Origin: Candidatus Zhuqueibacterota bacterium
GTDB taxonomy: Bacteria > Zhuqueibacterota > Zhuqueibacteria > Oceanimicrobiales > Oceanimicrobiaceae
Assembly: GCA_029261995.1 (NCBI GenBank)
Contig: JAJDAF010000019.1
Coordinates: 62,001-126,000, forward strand
Length of the DNA stretch: 64,000 nucleotides
Reading direction: 5' to 3'
The translations under genes and the position numbers were made by a program. Below are positions 18,874 through 27,027 of this stretch, piece after piece (position 1 is the first letter of the stretch; each line of letters starts with the position of its first letter). Under the pieces are notes generated by a model that did not search any database, was not told the origin of the DNA, and saw nothing but the letters and a program-made list of their open reading frames with translations.

Positions 18874-18899
18874 TGGGTTACATTTTATTTTGAGGCAAC
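18874..18899 (-). repeat. Right terminal inverted repeat of the insertion sequence
   Basis: Inverted counterpart of the left end, running TGGGTTACATTTTATT to TGAGGCAAC. It lies 70 bases after the transposase stop and 66 bases before the 3' end of the CHAT protease gene. Confidence 0.8.
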
Positions 18900-18964
18900 A
18901 CGGCATTATAGATGCGCCGCAAAGCCCTTGCCTCATATCTGCAGCCACAAGTCCTGCAAAGTGA

Positions 18965-21900
18965 CTACACGGTCTTCCGCCGTCGCAAAACGACGGCTGA
19001 CAGCAGAAGCAAACACACAAGCACGACTGCAAGGACGGGAATCAAGATCGGGCGACGGGCCACTCCGGGATCGCCGTAGAGAGTAAATGCGGCCCAGTAA
19101 AACGGGTGTTGGTAGTTGTGCCCGTTCTCAGCAGGAGCGGCAGATATCACCTCTTTCCTGGCGTGCCACAGTGCGCCAATTTTTGATTTCCCCTCAGCGA
19201 GGTAGTGACGATAGAATATCGGCATCATCCGCGACGCAAATCGGTCATCCACCTTCCAGAGTGACATGAGCACAGACTTCGAGCCAGCCGCCAGGAACTG
19301 ACGCGGTAACCCAAGCAGTCCCTCACCAATCTGAACCTGACCACGCCCTGTTTCGCAAGCGCTCAAGGTCACCAATTCGCAGTTCAAGTCATAGTCCTGA
19401 ACTTCATAACCCATCAAAACTCCATCGTCCGTCGTGTCATCACTGGCAGAAAGAACCAGGCCTGCAAAGCCCGCGAAAACAGAGTCGGAAAACGCATGCG
19501 TTGCGAAATGCAAAACATCGCTATCAGGCCCGTGCTGCCTCAGGTTTTCTTTGGTCGCCTTGCCGCGGTCCAACACCACGGTATTGCCATGCACGGACTG
19601 AATGTCTATCACTTCAGATTTGGCATACTCAAGCGCATCGAAGCGCCAGGAAACGTCGAAGCGCACCGCACCCTTGCTTGTCATGAGATCTTGTCCGGGA
19701 CTTGCCCCGTTGCTGAACGCAAGCACACCGGCGTTCCATGGTGTTCGCCCAGGCATGGTATCGACAAACACACCTGCACCGTAGGCGACGGCATGCTCAG
19801 CTCCGAAGAAGCTGTCCTTGTAACCTGGCGGATCGAGCGGTGTATACTCGTGTTGACTCGCTGGAGCACTGAGCAGCATCTCAAACGGCAACTGCATCAG
19901 AGAGAAATCGGGCACGATGAGAAGATTGTCCGGTAGATCCAGAGAGACAACTGGCGCCAACAGCTTACGATAAAGAGAATGGGCAAGATCTGCCCGGAAG
20001 ATCACATCACTCACCTTTCCCGCCTCAACATTGTGCAGAGGCAGCAACAGCATCCGAATGTCCCGGGCAAGGGAGTCCGGGTTGATGTCGAGCGGAACTA
20101 GCTCAAACCTGGATTTGTGCGCGAAAAGGACAAATGATCGGTCCCCTGAAATATGGTATAGGAGATAACCCAGATCCGCATGTTCGGTATACGCCTGTAC
20201 CTGCTTTAGCGCAGCGGCCTCAGGCATTGCCACCGTACTGTCGCCTGTTGCTCGAAGCCTCTGCGCCTCGACGGTGAACCGCGCGGCCTCCAATGCAGTG
20301 TAAAGGTTAGCAAGCTCTGACTCGGGGCGATATTGCTGCTTGAGACTGCGAATACGTCGTTGCACTACTCTCAGATCCTCACAGGCCTGCAGGTAGTCAT
20401 CACTTTGGTCCGCCCTACTCGAGTTCCGCGCGTCGTTGAGCACGCGGCTTCTTCCTCTCTGATAGTAGTAAAGCAGGCTATCAATATGTGCTGGCTGCCT
20501 GTCCTGCAGGTAGACGTTGGCGTAGCAATCCACCAAACCGCGGTAGGCCTCATGGCCCTGACTAAAAAAGCCCCGGCGCAGTTGCGCCACCTCGAGTTCA
20601 GCGCGTGTTCTCTCGACAATTTTGGTAGTCGCTGAGTAGAAAAGGATAGCCTCTTGCAGTTTCCCGCCGTATTGATGGATGTCACCAAATGTCACATTAG
20701 CGTTCATCACTAACTTGGAATTGCCAAGCTGCTTCCCGATTCCGAGGGCCCGCTGGCTGTGCTTCAAAGCTGAATCGACCTCGGCTCTGCTGAACTCAAT
20801 CTCAGCAAGAACGTTTAGCGAGTGACCCTCGGAGGCGAGGGTTTTGGCGCTCCTTGCAAACCGAAGGGCTTTCAGGGTCTCAACCCGCGCACGCTCATAA
20901 TTTCGCTCATCTAAATAGCACTCCGCGATTTTTGCTTGCCATCCGTACAACTTTTTGGTCAAGCCTTGCGATTTCAAATAGGCAATAAACTCACGGTACA
21001 ATCGCCGTGCTTCGCCGAAGTCACCGCGTTCTTTTGCAATATCACCGAGTGCGGCTTTCGCTTCCTTCTCCCGATATATAAGGCCAGAGTTGCCCGCCAT
21101 TTCAATGGCGCGGAGCAGGCTTTGTTCCGCCAGATCAAGTTGTTCAAGTGACGCGAGTATTTCTGCTTTTTCATATTGTACGAGACAGAAAGTTTCACCC
21201 AGATTCTCTCTTGCCAACAATCCTTCGCACTTGCTCAAAAGGTCCAGTGCGTCCTGATACTTTCCCTGCCGGTACCGTGAGTAGGCTAAACCCCGATACA
21301 GATCGATGACTTCCCAACTCTGATTAAGCTTCGTTATGTTTGAAATTGCTGAGGTAAAGTGGCTGTCGGCTTTGGCGTACTGCCCGATCTCGTGCTGAAA
21401 ATACCCGAGTAAGCCCTCGATGTAGGCCAATTGTTGCCTGTCGCCAATCGATTTGGCCAGTGGGGCAGCCCGCTCGCAAATCACGATTGCACCCTCGTAG
21501 TCGCCCTGGCGTTCTTTCAGATAGCCCAAAAAAGACTGGAACCGCACTGTGGATCGAGTGTCGTGGATGGCCCTGGCCTGCGCAGCAGCCTCGCTCCAGT
21601 ACTTCGCCGATGTCCCGTACTCCGCTCTGACTGCATGGCAATACCCAAGCAGGCGCAGAATAATTCTGTCAGTGGCAAATGCGGTTGGAATGGGGTCGAG
21701 CAAATCGATGAATCTACCAAACTGGCGGTTCTCATAAAGATAGATTCCCTCAACGACCTCGAGGAGCGAAGAATCGCTGACGGTGCTTTCGATCAGACTT
21801 CGACTTGCATCCCCCCCGGCGCGGCCCACATCAAGATCCGCGAACCGCCAAATCAGCTCAATGGGAAGGGAATTCTGTGGTCCGGATTGAATGGCCTCAA

Positions 21901-22291
21901 CAAAGAAACCGTAAGCGTCGTCGGGGCGCTTCTGAATTCTTCTCAGTTTAGCAAGCATCCATTGGCTATTTCTGCGGGCTTCTGGCAGGACAGACTGTTG
22001 CCCAAAAAAAGAACTCGCCCGTTCAGCCTGATCGTTGACCAAGTAGAAGTCAAGTAACGTGTGATAACCTCGCACAAATTCGGAATGCTGCTCCACAAAC
22101 GTTTCCAATTCGGCCAGGATTTCAGCGGCCGGGCTTTCGAGCTGGTCCTGGAGAAGCTGATTCAGCGCGATGTGGTTGGCGGCTTCGCCAGAACCTGTTT
22201 CACCGGCAGAGACCGGCAAGGGCAGGAACATGCAGGCAAGACAGATGTGGACAAAAAGATGTCGAGAGCGGCTCAAGTTGCTTGTCATCAT
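18965..22291 (-). CDS. Secreted, membrane-anchored TPR-CHAT caspase-like protease
   Basis: 1108 residues. An N-terminal Sec signal peptide (cleavage probably after about residue 29, VSA-GE) is followed by a long array of TPR-like helix pairs (about 40-600), a coiled linker with REL-like Arg/Glu-rich helices, and a C-terminal CHAT domain (about 740-1070). The caspase-like dyad is present by counting: His near 932 in DVLHFATHAF and Cys near 979 in LVTLSACETGRG. A final helix (about 1082-1102) ends in RRRK, so the protein would sit in the inner membrane with its protease facing the periplasm. CHAT enzymes are cysteine endopeptidases or use the fold for scaffolding; the substrate is unknown. It is the last gene of the sigma/anti-sigma unit on this strand. 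Confidence 0.85.
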   Translation of the reverse strand: MMTSNLSRSRHLFVHICLACMFLPLPVSAGETGSGEAANHIALNQLLQDQLESPAAEILAELETFVEQHSEFVRGYHTLLDFYLVNDQAERASSFFGQQSVLPEARRNSQWMLAKLRRIQKRPDDAYGFFVEAIQSGPQNSLPIELIWRFADLDVGRAGGDASRSLIESTVSDSSLLEVVEGIYLYENRQFGRFIDLLDPIPTAFATDRIILRLLGYCHAVRAEYGTSAKYWSEAAAQARAIHDTRSTVRFQSFLGYLKERQGDYEGAIVICERAAPLAKSIGDRQQLAYIEGLLGYFQHEIGQYAKADSHFTSAISNITKLNQSWEVIDLYRGLAYSRYRQGKYQDALDLLSKCEGLLARENLGETFCLVQYEKAEILASLEQLDLAEQSLLRAIEMAGNSGLIYREKEAKAALGDIAKERGDFGEARRLYREFIAYLKSQGLTKKLYGWQAKIAECYLDERNYERARVETLKALRFARSAKTLASEGHSLNVLAEIEFSRAEVDSALKHSQRALGIGKQLGNSKLVMNANVTFGDIHQYGGKLQEAILFYSATTKIVERTRAELEVAQLRRGFFSQGHEAYRGLVDCYANVYLQDRQPAHIDSLLYYYQRGRSRVLNDARNSSRADQSDDYLQACEDLRVVQRRIRSLKQQYRPESELANLYTALEAARFTVEAQRLRATGDSTVAMPEAAALKQVQAYTEHADLGYLLYHISGDRSFVLFAHKSRFELVPLDINPDSLARDIRMLLLPLHNVEAGKVSDVIFRADLAHSLYRKLLAPVVSLDLPDNLLIVPDFSLMQLPFEMLLSAPASQHEYTPLDPPGYKDSFFGAEHAVAYGAGVFVDTMPGRTPWNAGVLAFSNGASPGQDLMTSKGAVRFDVSWRFDALEYAKSEVIDIQSVHGNTVVLDRGKATKENLRQHGPDSDVLHFATHAFSDSVFAGFAGLVLSASDDTTDDGVLMGYEVQDYDLNCELVTLSACETGRGQVQIGEGLLGLPRQFLAAGSKSVLMSLWKVDDRFASRMMPIFYRHYLAEGKSKIGALWHARKEVISAAPAENGHNYQHPFYWAAFTLYGDPGVARRPILIPVLAVVLVCLLLLSAVVLRRRKTV

Positions 22292-22495
22292 CGGAGAATC
22301 CTACAATCATTCTCTGTGGGGCGCCATTTGGGAGAAATCCATTCGTAATCAATCAATCTAGGTAAGAATGTTCTCAAGATCAACCGAAATGATTCAACTA
22401 AGTGCAACGATGTGTTGAAAGTACGCGACGGCTAGTCACGTTGAGGTGAGATGAGTTCAAGGGCAAGGGCAAGGGCAAACATAAGAAAATATGAA

Positions 22496-22530
22496 GTGAT
22501 GGCGAAATCAATCCCTGATTCCGCCATCAC
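22496..22530 (-). terminator. Hairpin just after the 39-residue peptide gene
   Basis: A perfect 9-base-pair stem (GTGATGGCG at 22496-22504 with CGCCATCAC at 22522-22530) encloses a 17-base loop. It begins 18 bases past the stop of the small gene in the minus direction and is followed by a broken T-rich stretch (TTCATATTTTCTT). It could be a leaky terminator that keeps most transcripts from reaching the CHAT gene. Confidence 0.55.
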
Positions 22531-22547
22531 AACTCAACCGAAGAAGT

Positions 22548-22667
22548 CTAACCGCCAGGTGTGGCAGGACCGGGATCCTGTGGTGGACTCTCCTGTGGCG
22601 GATCCTCTGGCGGCGTACTCTCTCCACCACCGTCCCGTCTGATCCATTGCATCTTGTCTCTGATCAT
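22548..22667 (-). CDS. 39-residue proline-rich peptide in the CHAT locus
   Basis: A very short gene supported by an excellent Shine-Dalgarno (GGAGG, 5 bases before the ATG at 22667). It has a charged N-terminal part (MIRDKMQWIRRDGGG) and a low-complexity tail with repeated PPE/PPQ units ending in Gly-Gly. There is no signal peptide or membrane helix. It lies between the one-helix membrane protein and the CHAT protease, all on the minus strand, and has a hairpin on each side. No family is recognised. It could be a protease substrate, a diffusible effector or a leader peptide. The main doubt is whether it is translated at all; the frame can be extended upstream to 22745 without a better start. 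Confidence 0.5.
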   Translation of the reverse strand: MIRDKMQWIRRDGGGESTPPEDPPQESPPQDPGPATPGG

Positions 22668-22732
22668 AATGACCTCCATAGTTGAGTGAGTGTTTGTAAT
22701 TATTTGGGAAAGGATACATTCAAGCGCAACAA

Positions 22733-22767
22733 CTTGCGTAAACATTAAAAATATTGCTTAACGCAAG
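22733..22767 (-). repeat. Inverted repeat upstream of the 39-residue peptide gene
   Basis: CTTGCGTAAA at 22733-22742 pairs with TTAACGCAAG at 22758-22767 (9 of 10 positions), with an A/T-rich 15-base centre. It lies 66-100 bases upstream of the small gene's start and about 60 bases past the preceding stop. It may be an operator or an RNA hairpin. Confidence 0.45.
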
Positions 22768-22827
22768 AATTTGACGTGTAGCGAGTAGAGGGAGAATGAG
22801 CAATTATTGGAGAAATTCGGATTCTGA

Positions 22828-23997
22828 CTAGGGCATAGCCAATCGTTGGAGAAGTTCATTCTTTCGGTCGAAAAAATCGCTATTCTTTGGGATCTTTTGC
22901 AAATACTCCCGCGAAGATTGCAAATCTCCTGCCACCGCCTGAACCAACGCGATGAAATAGAATTCGCGCTCGATGGTCGAATCTCCTGAAAAAGCAAGAG
23001 TTTCCGCCTTCTCCAGGCAGGTCAGCGCTGATTTCATGAGCGCAGCGCTCTCTGCCTCGTTAAGATCGCGGGAAGGTGAACGTGCATGAGCAAAGGAAGA
23101 AATGCCAAGATAGAAATTCAGTTTGCGCGACAGTTTCACCCAAACAGAGTCAGCCCTGTCAAGATTTCGCATTTCCGGTGTTGATGCGAGCCAGGTCAGA
23201 CTTTGCACAGCCGGGCCAAACTCTCGAACGTGGTAGTCGGCGAGTGCGTCATTCAACTTATTTCGGAAACTCAACTGTTCTCGCGTCCAAACACTTTCCA
23301 GCACACCACCTCTCAGCTCAGAAACTGTATCGGAGTCAAAAGGAACACTCTTGCCGTAGGTGTAGTCGGCAAAACGATCAGCTTTCCCAGGCCAGAGCAG
23401 GAATAGCGCAACCGCCACGAGACAGGCTGCCGTCGAGCCGGCAAAAACAGGACGCAGCCACAATGGTCGGCGATGCCGGGACCAATCGGAGACTGCCCGG
23501 CCCGAGGCCACAACTTCACCTTGGCCGTCCCGAAGAACATCCTCAACCTTCTGGTACAATTCGGCATCGCTCCGCTGCAAAATTTTGTCGAACCCCGGGA
23601 TCTCGCGATCGACCAGTTCGGGGGTGACTTCGCGCAGTTTCTTGATAACACGACCATAAAAGACCGGAGACCGGGTTACTCCAGTCAGGAATTTTGTCCG
23701 GGTCGCTGCTGGCGCCGCGCCGGCAAGTACTTCATCCAGCAAAGCCCCAATCTCTTGAAAGGATGTGCCCACTGCCAAACGCCGATTGTCGGAGACTTCG
23801 TCGAGTTGATCGGCATACAACGGCCGCAAAAGCTCCAGCAATAAAGCGTACTCAGGGCCACCTTTCTTGAAGGGCGGCATGGCGCCATCGTCACTGGCAT
23901 TTTTCTTCAACTCAGTCAAAAAGTCGCGGTGTGAAACCATGAGGCGTGCGACCTCTGGACTCCGCCTACTACTGTCCTTCCCCTTGATTGCCATCAT
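22828..23997 (-). CDS. One-helix membrane protein of the sigma/CHAT locus, anti-sigma candidate
   Basis: 389 residues, no family recognised with certainty. The N-terminal 180 residues are soluble and mainly helical, and the basic stretch SRHRRPLW precedes a single helix (about 183-202, PVFAGSTAACLVAVALFLLW). By the positive-inside rule the N-terminus is cytoplasmic and the C-terminal 185 residues are periplasmic. The periplasmic part looks helical, with TPR-like pieces (ALTCLEKAETLAFSGDSTIEREFYFIALVQAVAGDL). This is the topology of membrane anti-sigma factors. Its start overlaps the preceding gene by 4 bases (ATGA). I infer that it relays a periplasmic event, perhaps CHAT cleavage, to the sigma factor. 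Confidence 0.6.
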   Translation of the reverse strand: MMAIKGKDSSRRSPEVARLMVSHRDFLTELKKNASDDGAMPPFKKGGPEYALLLELLRPLYADQLDEVSDNRRLAVGTSFQEIGALLDEVLAGAAPAATRTKFLTGVTRSPVFYGRVIKKLREVTPELVDREIPGFDKILQRSDAELYQKVEDVLRDGQGEVVASGRAVSDWSRHRRPLWLRPVFAGSTAACLVAVALFLLWPGKADRFADYTYGKSVPFDSDTVSELRGGVLESVWTREQLSFRNKLNDALADYHVREFGPAVQSLTWLASTPEMRNLDRADSVWVKLSRKLNFYLGISSFAHARSPSRDLNEAESAALMKSALTCLEKAETLAFSGDSTIEREFYFIALVQAVAGDLQSSREYLQKIPKNSDFFDRKNELLQRLAMP

Positions 23998-24524
23998 CTT
24001 TCTCCCTTAACTAACCCTACTTGCCCAATTTCATGATAAAAATCCCGCATGACATTTGCGTAGATGCAAAAACACGGATAGCAATCATTGAGGTGCCGAA
24101 TCAGGCGGGCGCAGAGATTGTCTTCGTTTTTTACATAAGGAGGAAAGCACTCCATGAGGTACGCGATGAAGAAGTCCTCATGATTTTCGAGAGTGCATTC
24201 TTCGCCGGTGCAACTGGTCGTTGGAATGCTTCGCTCAAGCTCCACAAGTCTGTTGAGTTCTGAAGTGAGCCAGACAAATCGATTGTGCAGATGCTCGAGA
24301 TACACCTTGGATTGTTCATCCAATCGGTTGGGGCCAGCGCTGGCGTTCTCCTTTTCCGACCTGAGTATCGCGAGCGCTTTACCAAGGCTGAGTTGCGCAC
24401 GAGCCTTGTGTTGGATCTGTATTCCAGCGGTCAACATTTGCCATTGCCTAAGGTTGCATTGCCATCTTACATATATAGTCTCAAAATCACCGAATTTTCT
24501 CTCACTTTTTTTTACCGCGTCCAA
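23994..24524 (-). CDS. Soluble zinc-type anti-sigma candidate (HxxxCxxC)
   Basis: 176 residues, cytoplasmic by sequence. Near the C-terminus is RHLNDCYPC: His about 144, Cys 148 and Cys 151, matching the H-x3-C-x2-C core of zinc-binding anti-sigma (zf-HC2-like) domains; another His lies near 115. The N-terminal half is helical. Two further Cys (about 105 and 110) are present. It overlaps the upstream sigma gene by 23 bases and the downstream membrane protein gene by 4 bases, so all three are translationally linked. Unlike classical zf-HC2 proteins, it has no membrane helix of its own. The motif match is short, so the family assignment is tentative. Confidence 0.55.
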   Translation of the reverse strand: MDAVKKSERKFGDFETIYVRWQCNLRQWQMLTAGIQIQHKARAQLSLGKALAILRSEKENASAGPNRLDEQSKVYLEHLHNRFVWLTSELNRLVELERSIPTTSCTGEECTLENHEDFFIAYLMECFPPYVKNEDNLCARLIRHLNDCYPCFCIYANVMRDFYHEIGQVGLVKGER

Positions 24525-25182
24525 ATTTTTCTCTCAGGCAGGTACGCAGACGGTGCACGACATCGTCCACAACTCTTCCTCCCAGGTCGCGGTAGCAGGG
24601 AATCGTTCTCAGCATGTCCATCGTGAAGTCCTCCCAGACGTAGAGCTTGAAAATGTTGATGTCGCGCTCAATGTTCCCGGCATGCTCGCGGCATGTTCGG
24701 AGAACTGTGACATGTTCCTCATAAAGTTCAGATAGCTCGTCAGGATTAATGCTGAGAAGAGCCGGCCGAATCTCATCGAGCGGACGGTAGTAGATGGGCG
24801 TGATATAGTTGCGTTGGACATGGATCCAGGCACAGGTGTTGCAGACACGCGCAAGCCAGGTGCGGAAAACCTTCTCCTTATCCCGGTGACGAAAACTCTT
24901 CAGGACTTTGCAGTCATTGCGGCACAGGGTATAAACCACTTCGTCGATAACCTCGTCACAGATGGTCTGCATGTTCCTGCGGACGGACTCGAGCCGGAAG
25001 CCAAGGCAGCGCGAGGAGATGGCTTTGTACATATACTGTTTGTAGATCGACAGCAATTGACGCCAGGCATATTCTCGCTTGCCGGAAGTCTGATCTGAGC
25101 AATGCTCAAGGAGTTCTTCGAGAGATAATTTTTCGTCAGAATGTGGCACTGTTCGTGTCTCCGCTCCAAAGATGCACGCCAC
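24502..25182 (-). CDS. ECF-like RNA polymerase sigma factor
   Basis: Up to 226 residues. Region 2-like sequence spans about residues 40-125: AWRQLLSIYKQYMYKAI, DEVIDEVVYTLCRND, then FRTWLARVCNTCAWIHVQR, which fits the fRaWLyriarN pattern. Region 4-like sequence is near 165-220 (RDINIFKLYVWEDFTMDML then VVHRLRTCLREKF). It is divergent from model ECF factors. Two starts are possible: ATG 25182, with no clear Shine-Dalgarno, or GTG 25149, which has GGAG nine bases upstream and seems better. It is the first gene of the sigma/anti-sigma/membrane protein/peptide/CHAT set. Regulation by its own promoter is common for such loci but was not demonstrated here. Confidence 0.65.
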   Translation of the reverse strand: MACIFGAETRTVPHSDEKLSLEELLEHCSDQTSGKREYAWRQLLSIYKQYMYKAISSRCLGFRLESVRRNMQTICDEVIDEVVYTLCRNDCKVLKSFRHRDKEKVFRTWLARVCNTCAWIHVQRNYITPIYYRPLDEIRPALLSINPDELSELYEEHVTVLRTCREHAGNIERDINIFKLYVWEDFTMDMLRTIPCYRDLGGRVVDDVVHRLRTCLREKFGRGKKK

Positions 25183-25441
25183 TGGCCACCAGTTTCGAGG
25201 GCAGAGCTGTGTTTTCGGGCATGTATCAGTCAGTTGGAAGGACTAATGCGTCAATGTAGGACAATGAACACTGTCTTTCAAGAGAAAAGTGACCGCCTGC
25301 TGCTCCTGAGGTTCACCAGCGATGCGTTCGAAGCCGGATTCACCCATCTTTCTTTGGCGTACCAAGGAAATTACTTGAACATTTCGCTGCTTCTAGCTAA
25401 AGTACAATATTCCCTTCATCATTTTCCACAGGAGACTCGTG

Positions 25442-26992
25442 ATGCTGAACCTATCTTCGATCCTCGACTACAGTGCTTCAGTAGTACCTGAAAAAGATGC
25501 TTTGGTGCTGGCGGACAAGCGCGTGACCTACCGGGAGTTGAATGGCGCCACCAGCCAAATCGCAAATGCACTCCTTGCCGCCGGCATCGGGTGTGGCGAT
25601 AAGGTGGCCCTCAGTTGCCCCAACCTACCCTACTTCCCAATGATTTACTATGGAATCTTGAGGGCTGGCGCAGCGGTGGTGCCGTTGAATGTCCTGTTCA
25701 AACGCAAAGAAATTGCCTACCACCTGCGAGACTCAAACGCCAAAGCCTACTTTTGCTTCCAGGGCACAGCGGAACTCCCCATGGGTGAAGAAGGGTACGC
25801 CGGTTTCGAAGAAGTCGATGGCTGTGAAAATTTCTGGCTAATTACGGCTGACCCGGCAGCCGCCGCGTCGATAGACGGTGCAGCAACACTTGGCCAAATG
25901 ATGCATGGTATGCCGCCGGTCTGCGAAGCGGCGGCAACAAACCCAGACGATACGGCGGTGATTCTCTATACCTCCGGCACCACCGGCCAGCCCAAGGGCG
26001 CCGAATTGTCCCATTCAAACATGCTCATGAACGGTCTGGTAACACGCGACCTGTTTCACCTGAAACCCGACGATGTTCACCTGGTGACCCTGCCGCTCTT
26101 CCACTCATTCGGTCAAACCACACAAATGAACGCCGGCATACTTGGCGGCAACAGGCTTGTTCTGGTGCCCCGCTTTGACCCGGACGCCGTGTTTGCCGGC
26201 TTCGAGAACGAAGGCGTTACCCTTTTCTGTGGCGTCCCGACCATGTATTGGGCCCTGCTCAATCATCCCGGCGCGGCGAACTACGACCTTGAAAAGATTG
26301 CCGCAACTCTGAGAATTGGCGCCTCCGGCGGGGCGGCCCTGCCACTCGAGGTGTTGCGCCAATTTGAAGCCAGATTTGACATTCCAATTCTGGAGGGCTA
26401 CGGGCTATCTGAAACCTCGCCGGTGGCGTCATTCAACCACCTTGAACGGGAAAGAAAGCCAGGCTCCATTGGCCAGCCCGTATGGGGTGTGCAAATGAGA
26501 ATAGTCGATGAGAATGGTGAAGCGGTGCCGGCCGGCACCGCTGGCGAAGTCGTTGTGCGCGGCCACAATGTGATGAAGGGTTATTACAACCGGCCAGAGG
26601 ACACAAGCTCCGCGATTCAAAATGGCTGGTTTCACACCGGTGACGCTGGCAAGATGGACGACGATGGCTATTTCTACATCGTAGACCGCATAAAAGACAT
26701 GGTCCTGCGCGGCGGCTACAACGTCTACCCGAGGGAAATTGAAGAAAGCCTCATCACGCACCCGGATATCTCGCTGGCAGCGGTCATTGGAGTGCCAGAC
26801 GACAAACTTGGAGAAGAAGTTAAAGCGTTTGTCGTGTTGAACCCCGGCGCAACGACGACAGCAGACGGAATCGTCTCCTGGGCCAAACAGGAGATGGCAG
26901 ATTACAAATATCCCAGGTCGGTGGAAATCCGCGAGTCACTACCGATGACCTCAACCGGCAAGATTTTAAAACGCGAACTGCGCAGCGATTAA
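25442..26992 (+). CDS. Long-chain acyl-CoA ligase (AMP-forming)
   Basis: 516 residues, ANL superfamily. Motifs: the P-loop YTSGTTGQPKGAELSH near residue 180, EGYGLSETSPVASFN near 320, the TGD segment GWFHTGDAGKMDDDGYF near 400, the hinge DRIKDMVLRGGYNVYPREIEE near 425 and the catalytic lysine region PMTSTGKILKREL at the end. It activates a carboxylic acid, probably a fatty acid, to acyl-CoA in the cytoplasm via acyl-AMP. ATG 25442 has AGGAG seven bases upstream; a GTG at 25439 is in frame. It is divergent from the sigma operon and probably monocistronic. Substrate length cannot be read from sequence. Confidence 0.88.
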   Translation: MLNLSSILDYSASVVPEKDALVLADKRVTYRELNGATSQIANALLAAGIGCGDKVALSCPNLPYFPMIYYGILRAGAAVVPLNVLFKRKEIAYHLRDSNAKAYFCFQGTAELPMGEEGYAGFEEVDGCENFWLITADPAAAASIDGAATLGQMMHGMPPVCEAAATNPDDTAVILYTSGTTGQPKGAELSHSNMLMNGLVTRDLFHLKPDDVHLVTLPLFHSFGQTTQMNAGILGGNRLVLVPRFDPDAVFAGFENEGVTLFCGVPTMYWALLNHPGAANYDLEKIAATLRIGASGGAALPLEVLRQFEARFDIPILEGYGLSETSPVASFNHLERERKPGSIGQPVWGVQMRIVDENGEAVPAGTAGEVVVRGHNVMKGYYNRPEDTSSAIQNGWFHTGDAGKMDDDGYFYIVDRIKDMVLRGGYNVYPREIEESLITHPDISLAAVIGVPDDKLGEEVKAFVVLNPGATTTADGIVSWAKQEMADYKYPRSVEIRESLPMTSTGKILKRELRSD

Positions 26993-27027
26993 AGAACGGC
27001 ATCGCGTGAATTCCTGGACATCGATAG

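Larger units (their letters stand above)
17481..18899 (+). mobile_element. Complete insertion sequence with terminal inverted repeats
   Basis: About 1.42 kb bounded by imperfect inverted repeats of about 25 bases: left 17481-17505 (GTTGCCTCA...GTAACCCA) and right 18874-18899 (its inverted counterpart, two or three mismatches plus one length difference). It contains one intact DDE transposase gene. No target-site duplication is visible in the flanks (…GGACTTC on the left, ACGGCAT… on the right), so either none is made or it has decayed. It sits between tRNA-Thr and the CHAT protease gene without disrupting either. Confidence 0.85.

Noticed and set aside
17441-18920. Target-site duplication around the insertion sequence
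   Set aside because: The bases directly outside both inverted repeats were compared and share no direct repeat.
22456-22475. Short tandem repeat (AGGGCA, three copies) between the peptide and CHAT genes
   Set aside because: Only three units; easily produced by chance or slippage and not linked to any function.
24193-24735. A 180-codon plus-strand open frame inside the sigma/anti-sigma genes
   Set aside because: It is antisense to two overlapping minus-strand genes with recognisable motifs and has no protein features.
18965-25182. A CRISPR array or Cas genes expected by analogy with type III-E TPR-CHAT loci
   Set aside because: No regularly spaced repeats and no Cas-like protein were seen anywhere in the window; the likeness is limited to CHAT plus sigma factor logic.
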